Below, piece after piece: positions 12,001-16,399 of a DNA stretch of 45,253 nucleotides. Position 1 is the first letter of the stretch, and every line of letters starts with the position of its first letter. A program made the translations under genes and the position numbers. The stretch spans positions 1 to 45,253 of the forward strand of contig MHMT01000012.1 of NCBI GenBank assembly GCA_001819435.1, given 5' to 3'. The notes beneath the pieces are model-generated. The model had not been told where the DNA came from, did no database searches, and saw only the letters and a list, made by a program, of their open reading frames with translations. This DNA comes from Candidatus Portnoybacteria bacterium RBG_13_40_8 (GTDB taxonomy: Bacteria > Patescibacteriota > Minisyncoccia > RBG-13-40-8-A).

Positions 12001-14990
12001 GTATAGGAGATACGGTTCCTGGATACAAACTCTCTGTCGACGGCACTGCCTCAATCTCCGGAGGATTATATTTGAGCGACGCATATAATAATGTACTTCT
12101 CGGACCCGCTAATATTGGCACTACCTCCACTGGTTCTTATAATATATTGATAGGAAATTCTGTTGGCTCAAATGCGGATGATTTAGATTATTCTACTTTT
12201 ATCGGGTCATCCTGGACTGGTCAATATGCGGGAAATTCTGATCAAAGTGTTTTTATGGGATATTTTACGGGCACCTATGCTTCAGATTCTGGTGGTAGTG
12301 TTTTTATGGGAACCAGCGCAGGCGCGTATGCTGAAGATTCTGATTGGAGTATCTTTATTGGTAATAATGCAGGCCTTTTTGCTTCAATGTCGACATACAG
12401 CACAATATTGGGTGCTGGCGCAGGTGTATGGATTGGTGATGCTGATTACAATACTTATCTCGGCGGTTATGCGGGTCAATACGCTGGCGAAGGCGATAAT
12501 AATGTGTATGTGGGATACGGAGCAGGCCAAAATGCTTCCGGCAGCGCCAATGTATTTTTAGGTTATCTGGCTGGTCGCGATGAAACCGGTTCCAACCTTT
12601 TGTATATCGAAAACTCTGCTGGCACCACACCTCTAATCTACGGCGATTTCTCATCAAATTATGTTTCCATTTCCGATAATCTATATATCTCCAACAATCT
12701 CTTTGTTGACGGCACAGCTTCCATATCCATAGCTTCAATATCTCAATATGCAATTTTTGGTGATATTGCTACTCCATCATCACCAGGTCTGGGCATGGTC
12801 TTCCATGATACCGGAGATAATGAATTATTATATTATGACGGCACTGGATGGCAGAATCTGGCAAGTCCCAGCGCCAGCGGATTATCCGGCGGTTTACAAA
12901 ATTATATCGGTATCTGGAATGGCACGGACAGCATGACTTACGATACTGAATTCTACTGGGATACTACCAACAACTGGCTGGGTATCGGCGATATTACTCC
13001 TGATGCAATGTTGGACGTCAATGGCGGCGCTTCAATATCAGAGGATTTCTCGGTTGGCGATTCCTTATTCTATGTCAATGTTGGCTCTTCTTCCGTGGAT
13101 ATAGGTGCTGCCGGTTCAGATGTATATATCGGTACAGAAGGAGATACCTCCACAATCAATTTGATTATTGAAGGCACTGGTAATCTTGGTATCGGCGATA
13201 CTACTCCCGACTGGAGATTATCGGTTGACGGCACGGCTTCTGTTTCCGGCAATGCATATTTCCCGAATACGCCCAACGTTACTGATTTAAGAACCGATGG
13301 CAGCGGTATGTTATATGACGCTTCTGACATGCGCTTAAAGAAAAATATTACTGATATCGATAATGCTTTAAGTAAATTGATGTCTTTGCGCGGCGTGACC
13401 TACAATTGGAAAACCCTGGAAGAAGGCAATGACTACATTACTATGGACGGTACGATAATGCATATGGGCTTTATTGCTCAGGAAGTAGCGAGCAGTTCTG
13501 TCTCCGAATTAGCCTATAGCCATACAAGATCTGGCCAGGAAATCTGGGCAGTGAGAGAAGGTGAAATGACGGCTTTACTAGTTGAAGCAATCAAAGAAAT
13601 GAACAGTATTATTGATTTATCCGATGCCCCGATTGATTCTGCTTCTTTAACCATCAGTCAATTGGGTAATGTCGGCATCGGCGGTACTGCCTCTATCTCC
13701 GGAGATTTGTATGTTGGTGGTTTAGCCACCGAATCAGCCGCGTTTGTCTATGTTGATACCGAGGGCAAATTACACGCCGGCGATGCTTATCAGGATTTGG
13801 CCGAATTTATGCCTTTGGCTTCTCAAAGTTTTGAAGCCGGTGATGTAATCACTTCCCGACTGGCCACTGACGAGGAAAAAGCCAATGGATTGACTACTGA
13901 ACCGTTTATCGGAGTAAAATCATCTACTTCTTATGACCAGAATTTATTGGGAGTAGTTTCTTATTCCGATATTCCGGCTTTGGGAACCAAACTGAACAAT
14001 AACTACTTGCCGATTTCTTTGGCTGGTCGTGTGCCGGTTAAAGTTTCCACTCAAAATGGAGCAATTAAGGAAGGCGATTATCTTACATCTTCTACTATTC
14101 CGGGTGTAGCCATGAAAGCCACTAATGCCGGTCCTGTTATCGGCAAAGCGCTTGAACCATATGCAAATCCTGACCCAGCAGTTGTGGGCAGAATTTTAAT
14201 GTTCGTGAATTCAACCTGGTACGGTGGCAAATCATCAGAAATTGTGATTAATCCTGACGGAACGGTTGATGACAAAGTGACAGTTGAATCCGGAGATTTC
14301 TTTGGGAACCTGACTGCGAGCTTAAGACAATTGGGCGTGGATATTGCCGATGGTGTGATTAAAGCCACTAAACTGGTAGTTAATGAAGTTAAAACCAAAG
14401 TATTAAGAATCTCGGTTGAAAAAGATAAAGATGCTACTGTTGGCACAGCCATAATCCCAGCCCAGCAGATTGAATTCAGGGTAGAAAATAGTTTGGTGGA
14501 GGCCAATTCCAAGATATTTATAACCTTTACCGCTGATACAGGTGGCAGAACCTGGCACATTTCGGAAAAAGTTGCCGGAAACGGGTTTACAATTCGCTTA
14601 AGCGATGTCACGCCCGAAGAATTGAGTTTTGATTATTGGATAGTTCTTGTCGAAGGACAAGATCGCGGATCTACGCAGATTGACCCTGCTTCGCAGGATA
14701 CGCAGACAGACGCAGAGCCCTACTGTGGGGATGGGATACTTTATGCGGGTGAGGAATGTGATGACGGAAATTTGATTGATGGAGATGGATGCGATGCAAC
14801 TTGCATGACAGAAGTTGTGAGTGAAGAGCCATCTTCACCTTCTGGCGAAAATGAAGAGCAAGCGCCGGTTGAGGAAACTACGCCACCAATTGAAGAAATC
14901 ACACCGCCAGTGGAGGAAATTGTCGCACCGACAGAAGAAACAACTCCGTCATCTGAACAAGGCACATCGACAGAAGAAACAGTAATTTAA
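3..14990 (+). CDS. Giant repetitive surface fibre protein with C-terminal S74 intramolecular chaperone (5' end missing)
   Basis: The frame is open to the left edge, so the GTG at base 6 is not a trustworthy start. At least 4,995 codons are present; any signal peptide lies outside the window. The body alternates fibre repeats (VGIGTTAPTTKLYI and LSVDGTASIS types, as upstream of phage-fibre S74 domains) with six arrays of a 17-residue AGQYAxxSxxSVFIGxx unit resembling the YadA head. The peptidase S74 signature SDMRLKKNI starts at Ser4440 (ORF-track numbering), with the expected Ser/Lys pair at S4440 and K4445, and GFIAQEV follows. After it come a domain with VPVKVST and GDYLTSSTIPGVAMKAT, a Cys-rich repeat (CGDGILYAGEECDDGN) and a Pro/Glu/Thr tail. 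From the family, S74 domains help fibres trimerise and then cleave themselves off. I infer a trimeric cell-surface adhesin. No phage morphogenesis genes are nearby. Confidence 0.9.
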   Translation, partial: EVGTGLFYVNTGSSSVQFGGTSTTSFVGPVSISEDLDVGSGQLFVDNSSGFVGIGSVSLAADAILTVRQQADSQGIKIFGYDDGDTRYGHMYMDSNNDFYIRTDTTSTHIIFSAGGSNTLMMDGDGDFQVGQSSYMARLINSQSGGTPVFSFSSDEDTGIGQMGPAVADFDADTLSLRGGGIALMQLGEYGNLPFVGIGTAATTSYTFAVDGTASISDDFYVGDNLLTLDVSEASVSSTGKWKLTTTETTGEGFYIDASSVTTGNGLLIEVDGTAMTSGKALQITRDGASMFNIGEWGDIYAAGQFSGSYLTMTSTTASYFTGPLGIGTTTPSTELSIVGTASISEDLWASGAFQFGGGELEATQSYSRLGGNDTGHGLDNAYDLLISGMLEVDGMTYFDGGTTFGSTASVTSDFSVGDSLFYVNVGTQSYQFGGTGTASFAGDIDMEGDLNVGNNDLYIDSSTGYVGIGTGASMSAKFNVAGTSTDNAYFFYNNADVGDTTNGQSLYVYRRAAEGDEYLRMYVDDSAEAIIETSMANLKFNTGGATIENWGPVNIGTNWYGSGVNYFITQYGYITAASTQKYIQWQVSDTTDTFNLTRQDDYIVGFNIGMPTSISDNLDVDGIVSISDGLYVDTFTSISDDLSVASSGYTIGDDYGPTLYIDTVNDYVGIGTTAPTTKLYIRGTDPEITLYESATGAIMSIQQGQAFGIVGPESASDLSLQTGGGSKIYIQHSGSYVGIGTYYPSVELSILGTASISQDLWASGAFQFGGGEITATASYSRLGLNNTGHGLDNAYDLLISGMLEVDGMTYFDGGTTFGSTASITGDFSVGDSLFYVNVGTQSYQFGGTGTASFVGPVNISQDLNVSEGDLFVDDSTGYVGIGTTNPLKKLSVSGNISGTQFDDYEDSSYYINPSAGDVSILVAGNVGIGTKSPDSLLDVAGQIIASSSYFTGLTQLTHASVSDDLELMGVASISASSVLFRPETNSTTFLQMASAAFVAGDDYPIFNVDTQNGRVGIGTAAPDSKLTISGSGTQNLRIISTDYNDAGVILQRGTYGTDAYSDWFIYDSGGTLKLDSYQSSSQNTRMTILTTGEVGIGDTAPGYTLSVDGTASISDNFYFGNDMLWSNRTGDLMMSSSSWIFGGDETTNSFTFEGIASLSGYLDFGALATPSTGLAAGRVFRYEDDNSLWYYNGSDWLDLTETGAGATGIPGGSGNEFQYRINGTTFGGAASLVYGGATSILSSASWDISGTNWNLDAIASISGGLYLSDAYNNVLIGPSTVGTTSTGSYNIFMGDAAGTYADEVSYGTFIGQNAGQSAINADYSFFAGWNAGQYASNSSDSFMVGRTAGQYAEDSYNSIFIGNWAGRYASQSTYSVMIGEQVGDYADDVDYSVFLGTNTGQYAGNSDNSIFIGNSAGQYASESGYSVFTGVYAGQYAENSYNSIFAGNWAGRYASQSIYSIMIGEQVGDYADDVDNVVFLGRLAGQYAADADNSIFMGQEAGQHASESQYSVFMGRDAGQYAKDSQYSVFIGDWSGQYASGSSFTFMSGQSAGADAADADNSIFMGQDSGAYAGYLDESIFMGHLAGTYASESSYSYFIGGAAGQYASISNNSVMVGYGAGQYFGTDNSADGRVTFIGDNAGNSAIDSDYSVMIGPGAGQYASESGGSVFIGSQTGDYAQNSDDSVFIGDWTGRYASLSTETVLVGPYAGDYAGDVDYGVFMGTGAGGYAINSDNSTFVGPWAGQSASESVSSVFIGIGAGQYAEDSDNSVFMGNGTGSYASLSTGTTMIGGAAGYYTGDADYNTYLGGYAGQYAGEGDNNTYIGYQAGENASGSSNVFIGFDAGSDETGSNLLYIENSAGTTPLIYGDFTNNYVSISNDLYTAGNLYTNGTASISGALTVDGTATSSFAGTIHIFKAESGIEANEYSDDFIIEANGDAGMSILTPDSSAGFINFGSPGGDVGAFLEYSYNSDNFGIGTNETGGRLIFYTDYYIEAMRIDANGDVGIGDTDPTYKLSVDGTASISDNFYFGNDMLWSNRTGDLMMSSSSWIFGGDATTNSFTFEGIASLSGYLDWGAIATPSAYAGRMFYSEENNSMWVYSGGWLEWGGGGGGGADSDWTINVNDMYSAVSGNVGIGDSVPDYKLSVDGTASISGGLYLSDAYFNTLIGPAVGTTSTNSFNIFMGDSPGQYADSVEYANFIGFYAGQYGINSDYSVFMGYWAGRYASDSYSSVFIGDAPGAYAEDSDYSVFIGTVAGLYASLSRESIFIGPEAGRYAGNADYNVYLGSEAGTYAGEGDQNVYLGYQAGRNASGSYNVFLGNQAGFNETGNDKLYIENSSGATPLIYGDFSSNYVSISTNLFTDNFYTSYASISSYAEFGQAATPSAPATGQLFHDTDNLLYYYDGTAWLNLTSTSAGGTIDGIGTENYITLWDDSDSLTNSILFQSGTSEILVSGSATFDGTASFSGDTTIGNNLFFADISEASISVAGAIEATGMILGNNIKTDTDLANLYLGTGIGSTTTSSYNIFIGDFTGAEADGASGSTFIGRQAGRYAVNTDTAVFIGGYAGQYASESNYSTFLGYQAGRYAEFSNGSTFVGQYAGYIASQSPNSNLLGNYAGADADNIDEVVFNGYMAGRFAGDSGYSTFIGSHAGEYASDSIDATFIGYAAGQYAEDSDWATFVGYNAGQYASLTLGSVMLGPGAGQYVGNADYDVYLGDSAGRYAGEGVNNVYIGYRAGEYASGSGNVFIGFDAGSDETGSNLLYIDNSNITTPLIYGDFSSNYVSISNDLYTAGNLYINGTASISDDFYVGNDSLFFDLSADTFYSSSSWGIGGTGLAFNLDATASISGDLTVTGDDVLFQPYTNGTDSFIIASSGWASGDDYGPLFNVNTTAASISMNGDLAVFKDFNVASGAIQHDYSSGITYIDSLNMGALSFDTDAGVVSWVDMPVATTAASIIESYTAQLDGNPMITVYGLTDGSGGVTSLGVGIGDTAPSYMLSVDGTASISDNFYFGNDMLWSNKTGDLMMSSSSWIFGGDATTNSFTFEGIASLSGYLDFGALATPTTGLAAGRVFHYEDDNSLWYYNGSDWLDLTETGAGATGIPGGSGNEFQYRVDATTFGGAASLVYGSATSILSSASWDISGTNWNLDAIASISGGLYLSDAYYNTLIGPADVGTTSTGSYNIFMGYRAGQYADEVGSANFIGYQAGRYAINADSSVFIGINAGMYASDSEDGVILGQQAGMYAEDSDKSVFIGSNAGQYASLSLDSVMIGEEAGRYTGNADNNTYLGSFAGLYAGEGDNNVYVGYDAGMNASGSANVFLGYLAGRDETGSNLLYIENYYDGTAWLNLTSTSAGGTIDGIGTENYITLWDDTDSLTNSIIYQSGTSEILVSGSATFDGYASISGDLTVTGDDVLFRPLVDGADTFTISSSGFVAGDDYAIFSVDTQNIAVGIGTTAPNALLHLKSIAPQIMFTDSDDGGDEFTQYLNGGILLVGYNNTDSVYNIAIGSDNLVGIRDVTPDYGLEVVASSADGYLAVSSDDDEAKNANIFLIDENGYVGIGDTDPIYKLSVDGTASISGGLYLSDAYYNTLIGPTTVGTTSTGSYDIFMGDAAGQYADSVEYANFIGVEAGQYGINSDYSIFIGGLAGKFASDSRQSIFIGGQAVGLYAENSDDSIMIGGYGAGMYASLSSYSLMIGTDAGQYAGNADYNTYLGAHSGQYAGEGDNNVYLGFQAGQNASGSSNVFIGYDVGSDETGSNLLYIENSAGTTPLIYGDFSSNYVSISSSLFTDNFYTSYASISSYAEFGQAATPSAPATGQLFHDTDNLLYYYDGSAWLNLASTSAGGTIDGTGTENYITLWDDSDSLTNSILYQSGTSEILVSGSATFDGLVSLSDEFTVASGMDIGGGDLYVDAYDGKVGIGTIGPISKLEVENANTGDNLYGLYVDQNEPDAYAIHTYADGGWGLRVQSALNTGTSYLLDIENSDGSILAVTAEGNVGIGDTVPGYKLSVDGTASISGGLYLSDAYNNVLLGPANIGTTSTGSYNILIGNSVGSNADDLDYSTFIGSSWTGQYAGNSDQSVFMGYFTGTYASDSGGSVFMGTSAGAYAEDSDWSIFIGNNAGLFASMSTYSTILGAGAGVWIGDADYNTYLGGYAGQYAGEGDNNVYVGYGAGQNASGSANVFLGYLAGRDETGSNLLYIENSAGTTPLIYGDFSSNYVSISDNLYISNNLFVDGTASISIASISQYAIFGDIATPSSPGLGMVFHDTGDNELLYYDGTGWQNLASPSASGLSGGLQNYIGIWNGTDSMTYDTEFYWDTTNNWLGIGDITPDAMLDVNGGASISEDFSVGDSLFYVNVGSSSVDIGAAGSDVYIGTEGDTSTINLIIEGTGNLGIGDTTPDWRLSVDGTASVSGNAYFPNTPNVTDLRTDGSGMLYDASDMRLKKNITDIDNALSKLMSLRGVTYNWKTLEEGNDYITMDGTIMHMGFIAQEVASSSVSELAYSHTRSGQEIWAVREGEMTALLVEAIKEMNSIIDLSDAPIDSASLTISQLGNVGIGGTASISGDLYVGGLATESAAFVYVDTEGKLHAGDAYQDLAEFMPLASQSFEAGDVITSRLATDEEKANGLTTEPFIGVKSSTSYDQNLLGVVSYSDIPALGTKLNNNYLPISLAGRVPVKVSTQNGAIKEGDYLTSSTIPGVAMKATNAGPVIGKALEPYANPDPAVVGRILMFVNSTWYGGKSSEIVINPDGTVDDKVTVESGDFFGNLTASLRQLGVDIADGVIKATKLVVNEVKTKVLRISVEKDKDATVGTAIIPAQQIEFRVENSLVEANSKIFITFTADTGGRTWHISEKVAGNGFTIRLSDVTPEELSFDYWIVLVEGQDRGSTQIDPASQDTQTDAEPYCGDGILYAGEECDDGNLIDGDGCDATCMTEVVSEEPSSPSGENEEQAPVEETTPPIEEITPPVEEIVAPTEETTPSSEQGTSTEETVI
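1020..1325 (+). repeat. 306-bp coding duplication, copy 1 (partner 2259-2564)
   Basis: This 102-codon block encodes a SISEDLWASGAFQFGGGE module, then GHGLDNAYDLLISGMLEV and VGDSLFYVNVGTQSYQFGG. A near-copy lies exactly 1,239 bp downstream. The copies differ mainly by silent or conservative changes, which points to an internal duplication under selection for protein sequence. Confidence 0.85.
2259..2564 (+). repeat. 306-bp coding duplication, copy 2 (partner 1020-1325)
   Basis: This is the second copy of the FQFGGGE / GMLEVDGMTYFDGGTTF module of the giant fibre gene, the same length as copy 1 and in the same reading frame. Confidence 0.85.
3327..3495 (+). repeat. 169-bp coding repeat, copy a of three (others 6060-6228, 9009-9177)
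   Basis: The block encodes DGTASISDNFYFGNDMLWSN and then TGDLMMSSSSWIFGGD. Three copies of equal length occur in the gene and are nearly identical in DNA, so they are either recent or homogenised by recombination. Confidence 0.85.
3894..5534 (+). repeat. Array 1: 32 units of a 17-residue (51-bp) repeat inside the giant protein
   Basis: I split the translation into 32 consecutive units of the form AGQYAxxSxxSVFIGxx. Thirty are 17 residues, one is 21 and the last is 16, together 547 residues, which matches the 1,641 bases exactly. Unit types recur every five units: AGQYAEDS, AGRYASxS, GDYADDVD, GQYAGNSDNS, AGQYASES. The array starts with types 3,4,5, and one later cassette has only four units. 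It ends with AGSDETGSNLLYIEN. Confidence 0.9.
6060..6228 (+). repeat. 169-bp coding repeat, copy b
   Basis: This is the same SDNFYFGNDMLWSN / MMSSSSWIFGGD module. It is followed by a diverged segment with a run of seven glycines (GGGGGGGADSDW) instead of the TGIPGGSGNEFQYR sequence that follows copies a and c. Confidence 0.85.
6567..6971 (+). repeat. Array 2: 8 units of the 17-residue repeat
   Basis: The eight units sum to 135 residues (seven of 17, one of 16). Their order is types 3,4,5,1,2,3,4,5, then the cap AGFNETGNDKLYIEN. The array is preceded by the GGLYLSDAY and GTTSTNSFNIFMG module and followed by TPLIYGDFSSNYVSIS. Confidence 0.88.
7083..7327 (+). repeat. 245-bp coding repeat, copy A (partner 11367-11611; partial copy 10024-10144)
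   Basis: The block encodes LFTDNFYTSYASISSYAEF, then YYYDGTAWLNLTSTSAGG and ENYITLWDDSDSLTN. Copy B has exactly the same length and nearly the same bases. Confidence 0.85.
7602..8261 (+). repeat. Array 3: 13 units of the 17-residue repeat
   Basis: There are thirteen units (twelve of 17 residues, one of 16, total 220). They read as types 3,4,5 followed by two complete five-unit cassettes, then the cap AGSDETGSNLLYIDN. The array is one five-unit cassette longer than the eight-unit arrays. Confidence 0.88.
9009..9177 (+). repeat. 169-bp coding repeat, copy c
   Basis: This copy has LWSNKTGDL where copies a and b have LWSNRTGDL. Similarity to the region of copy a continues downstream through GNEFQYR up to array 4. 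Confidence 0.85.
9576..9980 (+). repeat. Array 4: 8 units of the 17-residue repeat, followed by a truncated cap module
   Basis: The eight units occupy 135 residues in the same 3,4,5,1,2,3,4,5 order. Unlike the other arrays, the cap runs LLYIEN straight into YYDGTAWLNL, so the TPLIYGDFSSNYVSIS segment is missing (see the deletion-junction entry). Confidence 0.88.
10024..10144 (+). repeat. Partial third copy of the 245-bp module, with an in-frame deletion junction at its left end
   Basis: The bases ATCGAAAACTACTACGATGG join the end of an array cap (GAAAACT) to the middle of the 245-bp module (ACTACTACGATGG). Compared with 7015-7209, exactly 192 bases (64 codons) are missing. The junction shares only ACT between the two parent sequences. 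Confidence 0.82.
10845..11255 (+). repeat. Array 5: 8 units of the 17-residue repeat
   Basis: The eight units total 137 residues because two units (AVGLYAENS and GAGMYASLS) are 18 residues long. The order of unit types is the same as in arrays 2 and 4. The cap is VGSDETGSNLLYIEN. Confidence 0.86.
11367..11611 (+). repeat. 245-bp coding repeat, copy B
   Basis: This is the second full copy of the FTDNFYTSYASISS to NYITLWDD module, following array 5 of the giant fibre gene. Confidence 0.85.
12162..12569 (+). repeat. Array 6: 8 units of the 17-residue repeat
   Basis: The eight units total 136 residues; the first has 18 residues, the last 16 and the rest 17. Type order again reads 3,4,5,1,2,3,4,5. 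The cap is AGRDETGSNLLYIEN, followed by the complete TPLIYGDF module. Confidence 0.86.
13323..13790 (+). other. Peptidase S74 (endosialidase-type chaperone) domain and predicted self-cleavage site
   Basis: The sequence SDMRLKKNITDIDNAL begins at Ser4440, followed by the YNWKT and HMGFIAQEV motifs typical of S74 domains. In characterised endosialidase chaperones, cleavage occurs just before the Ser of the SDxRxK motif, using a Ser-Lys pair. Both residues are present here. Cleavage would release about 555 C-terminal residues, including the Cys-rich repeat and acidic tail, leaving a fibre of more than 4,400 residues. The right boundary of the domain is approximate. Confidence 0.85.
14668..14717 (+). 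repeat. Translated ACGCAGA/hairpin element, copy in the giant fibre gene
   Basis: Repeated CGCAGA words flank a small hairpin (CCTGC-TTC-GCAGG). In frame it encodes STQIDPASQDTQTDAE, between the last beta domain and the Cys-rich repeat. A related element with the same architecture lies in the endonuclease Q-like gene at 25561-25620. This resembles the in-frame palindromic elements known from Rickettsia, although no shared origin is implied. Confidence 0.7.
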
Positions 14991-15148
14991 TTCTCAATTT
15001 CGAATTCTGAATTTCGAATCAATTTTAAATGACTTAAATTCGAAACCCCAAGCAGTACAGCAGAGCTGACTACGGGGCAGGCAGTTTCAAAATTCAGAAA
15101 TTCTGTAATTCAATCAAAATTCAAAATTAAAAATTCAAAATTATAACC
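14991..15148. repeat. AT-rich repeat spacer (GAATTTCGAATC and CAAAATT words) with a GC-rich hairpin
   Basis: There is no gene here. The spacer starts with direct copies of AATTTCGAAT and ends with TCAAAATTCAAAATTAAAAA. Between them lies CCCCAAGCAGTA...TACGGGG around CAGCAGAGCTG, an imperfect hairpin that could work as a weak terminator. The same words recur in the spacers before the next three genes. Confidence 0.7.
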
Positions 15149-15763
15149 GTGTCTAAAAAACTAATCCTCATTATTATCATAATCATTGTGCTTTCTGGCG
15201 CGATATATTTCGTTTTCTTAAATAAAAATTCCCTTCAAAGCGGGCAAGTATCCAATGGTATCAATGAATATCAACAAGTATCCGGCAACGAACAAACTTT
15301 CAAGATTACTCCAAGCGATAATAAAGAAAACAGTATTTATACCGACTCGCAATATAGATTTTCCTTTGAATATCCCAAAGATTTTACAGTAACAAAATTT
15401 CAGGAAGGGGAGGACGGTGATACAATATTGGTTCAGTATCGTGAGCAAAGCGAGCAAGTATCAACAAGTATCAATAAGTATCCGGATGGTAGTAGTTTCC
15501 AGATTTTTATTTCCCCTTTTGACGAGCCGGGACCATTGACCAAAGAAAGAATATTACAGGATTTGCCTGATTTAATCATAAAAAATCCCGAGCAAAGAGT
15601 TTTGAAAAACGGCGCCGTGGCTCTTGTCTTTTTCAGCGAAGAGCAGTCACTCGGCGAAACCAGAGAAATATGGTTTATTCATAATAATCACCTTTACCAG
15701 ATTACAACGAATAAGGAATTGGATGGATTGGTGGCAAAAATTCTTGAAACCTGGCGGTTTTAG
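15149..15763 (+). CDS. Small membrane-anchored extracytoplasmic protein, unknown function
   Basis: The protein has 204 residues. The start is GTG; no ATG in the frame allows the N-terminal membrane segment (about residues 4-26, KKLILIIIIIIVLSGAIYF). The rest is a hydrophilic outer domain with a YRFSFEYPKDF motif, typical of small anchored beta-sandwich or PsbP-like proteins in CPR genomes. I do not recognise a specific family. Two stretches, QVSNGINEYQQVSG and QVSTSINKYPDG, are encoded by 10-bp AAGTATCAAN repeats, so they are probably tolerated insertions in loops. It sits between the giant fibre gene and other surface genes, which suggests a cell-envelope role. Confidence 0.7.
   Translation: MSKKLILIIIIIIVLSGAIYFVFLNKNSLQSGQVSNGINEYQQVSGNEQTFKITPSDNKENSIYTDSQYRFSFEYPKDFTVTKFQEGEDGDTILVQYREQSEQVSTSINKYPDGSSFQIFISPFDEPGPLTKERILQDLPDLIIKNPEQRVLKNGAVALVFFSEEQSLGETREIWFIHNNHLYQITTNKELDGLVAKILETWRF
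15244..15285 (+). repeat. Translated decamer repeat (AAGTATCAAN type), tract 1
   Basis: About four 10-bp units (CAAGTATCCA, ATGGTATCAA, TGAATATCAA, CAAGTATCCG) lie in frame within the small anchored protein gene. Because 10 is not a multiple of three, a change of one unit would shift the frame. Confidence 0.65.
15455..15485 (+). repeat. Translated decamer repeat, tract 2
   Basis: Three units of AAGTATCAAN are followed by TCCGG, as in tract 1 (both tracts end AAGTATCCGG). They encode QVSTSINKYPDG. Confidence 0.68.
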
Positions 15764-15827
15764 TGAAATTCGAATTTAGAATTTTGAATTTCGAATCAAT
15801 TTAAAATGATTTAATTATTCAAACTTT
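15764..15827. repeat. AT-rich GAATTTCGAATC repeat spacer
   Basis: This is a 64-bp spacer containing GAATTTAGAATTTTGAATTT and CGAATCAATTTAAAATGATT, closely matching the spacer at 14991-15148. No promoter or RNA gene is evident. Confidence 0.6.
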
Positions 15828-16187
15828 ATGACCATGAATAAAAATAATTACGATTTAGAAGAAAGAACCGCGAAATTCGGAGAAGATATTATTGAATTTT
15901 GTAAATCTATAAATCAAGACGCTATTACTAAACCGATTATTAGCCAATTGATTCGTTCGGGAACGAGCGTAGGAGCTAATTATATGGAAGCTAACGCCGC
16001 TGCTTCTAAAAAGGATTTCAAAAACAAAATATTTATTTGCAAGAAAGAATCTCAAGAGACCAAGCACTGGTTAAGAATGATGGCGAAATCTAATCCGGAA
16101 AAAACAGAAGAAATACGTAAGTTATGGAAAGAATGCCAGGAATTAACTCTAATTTTCGGAAAAATCGTTTCGTCATTAAGAAAGTAA
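15828..16187 (+). CDS. Four-helix bundle protein (S23 / 23S rRNA intervening-sequence protein family)
   Basis: The 119 residues are close to the usual family length. The diagnostic LIRSGTSVGANYMEANAAAS segment (compare LxRAsxSIxxNIAEGxGR) sits near residues 46-65, followed by KKDFKNKIFICKKESQETKHWL. The family was first found encoded inside 23S rRNA intervening sequences, but stand-alone copies are common and their role is unknown; the fold is four helices that form a pentamer. ATG at 15834 is an alternative start. The gene lies between repeat spacers in the surface cluster. A second member of the family is at 31605. Confidence 0.88.
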   Translation: MTMNKNNYDLEERTAKFGEDIIEFCKSINQDAITKPIISQLIRSGTSVGANYMEANAAASKKDFKNKIFICKKESQETKHWLRMMAKSNPEKTEEIRKLWKECQELTLIFGKIVSSLRK

Positions 16188-16399
16188 TTTGAAATTAGGT
16201 TATTCGAATTTGAATCAAAATTCAAAATTAAAAATTCAAAATTAAGCCCAGCATTTATTAAGCCGAAAATTCGAATTTCGAATTTCGAATCAATTTTAAA
16301 TGAATTAATTTCAAATTAAAAATTAGTCGTGTTTCAAAATTAAAAAATTAGATAATTCAATCAAAATTCAAAATTAAAAATTAGAAATTAAAGCCAAGT
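16188..16399. repeat. AT-rich repeat spacer shared by the surface-gene cluster
   Basis: The 212 bp contain direct copies of AATTTCGAATTTCGAATCAA, ATGAATTAATTTCAAATTAA, AGTCGTGTTTCAAAATTAA and TCAAAATTCAAAATTAAAAA. The AGTCGTGTTTCAAAATTAA word and the sequence before it recur at 18541-18583. I see no gene or RNA in it. Confidence 0.7.

Noticed and set aside
457-14965. Many ORFs of 60-180 codons in other frames of the giant gene (for example 14078-14611 minus, 6781-7233 plus)
   Set aside because: They mirror the repeats of the real frame, have no recognisable motifs, and the + frame is continuous with recognised domains.
3-14990. Prophage tail-fibre locus, suggested by the S74 domain
   Set aside because: No capsid, portal, tail, lysis or integrase gene is present. 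Neighbours are membrane-anchored or secreted surface proteins, so a cellular fibre is more likely, although the left flank is unseen.
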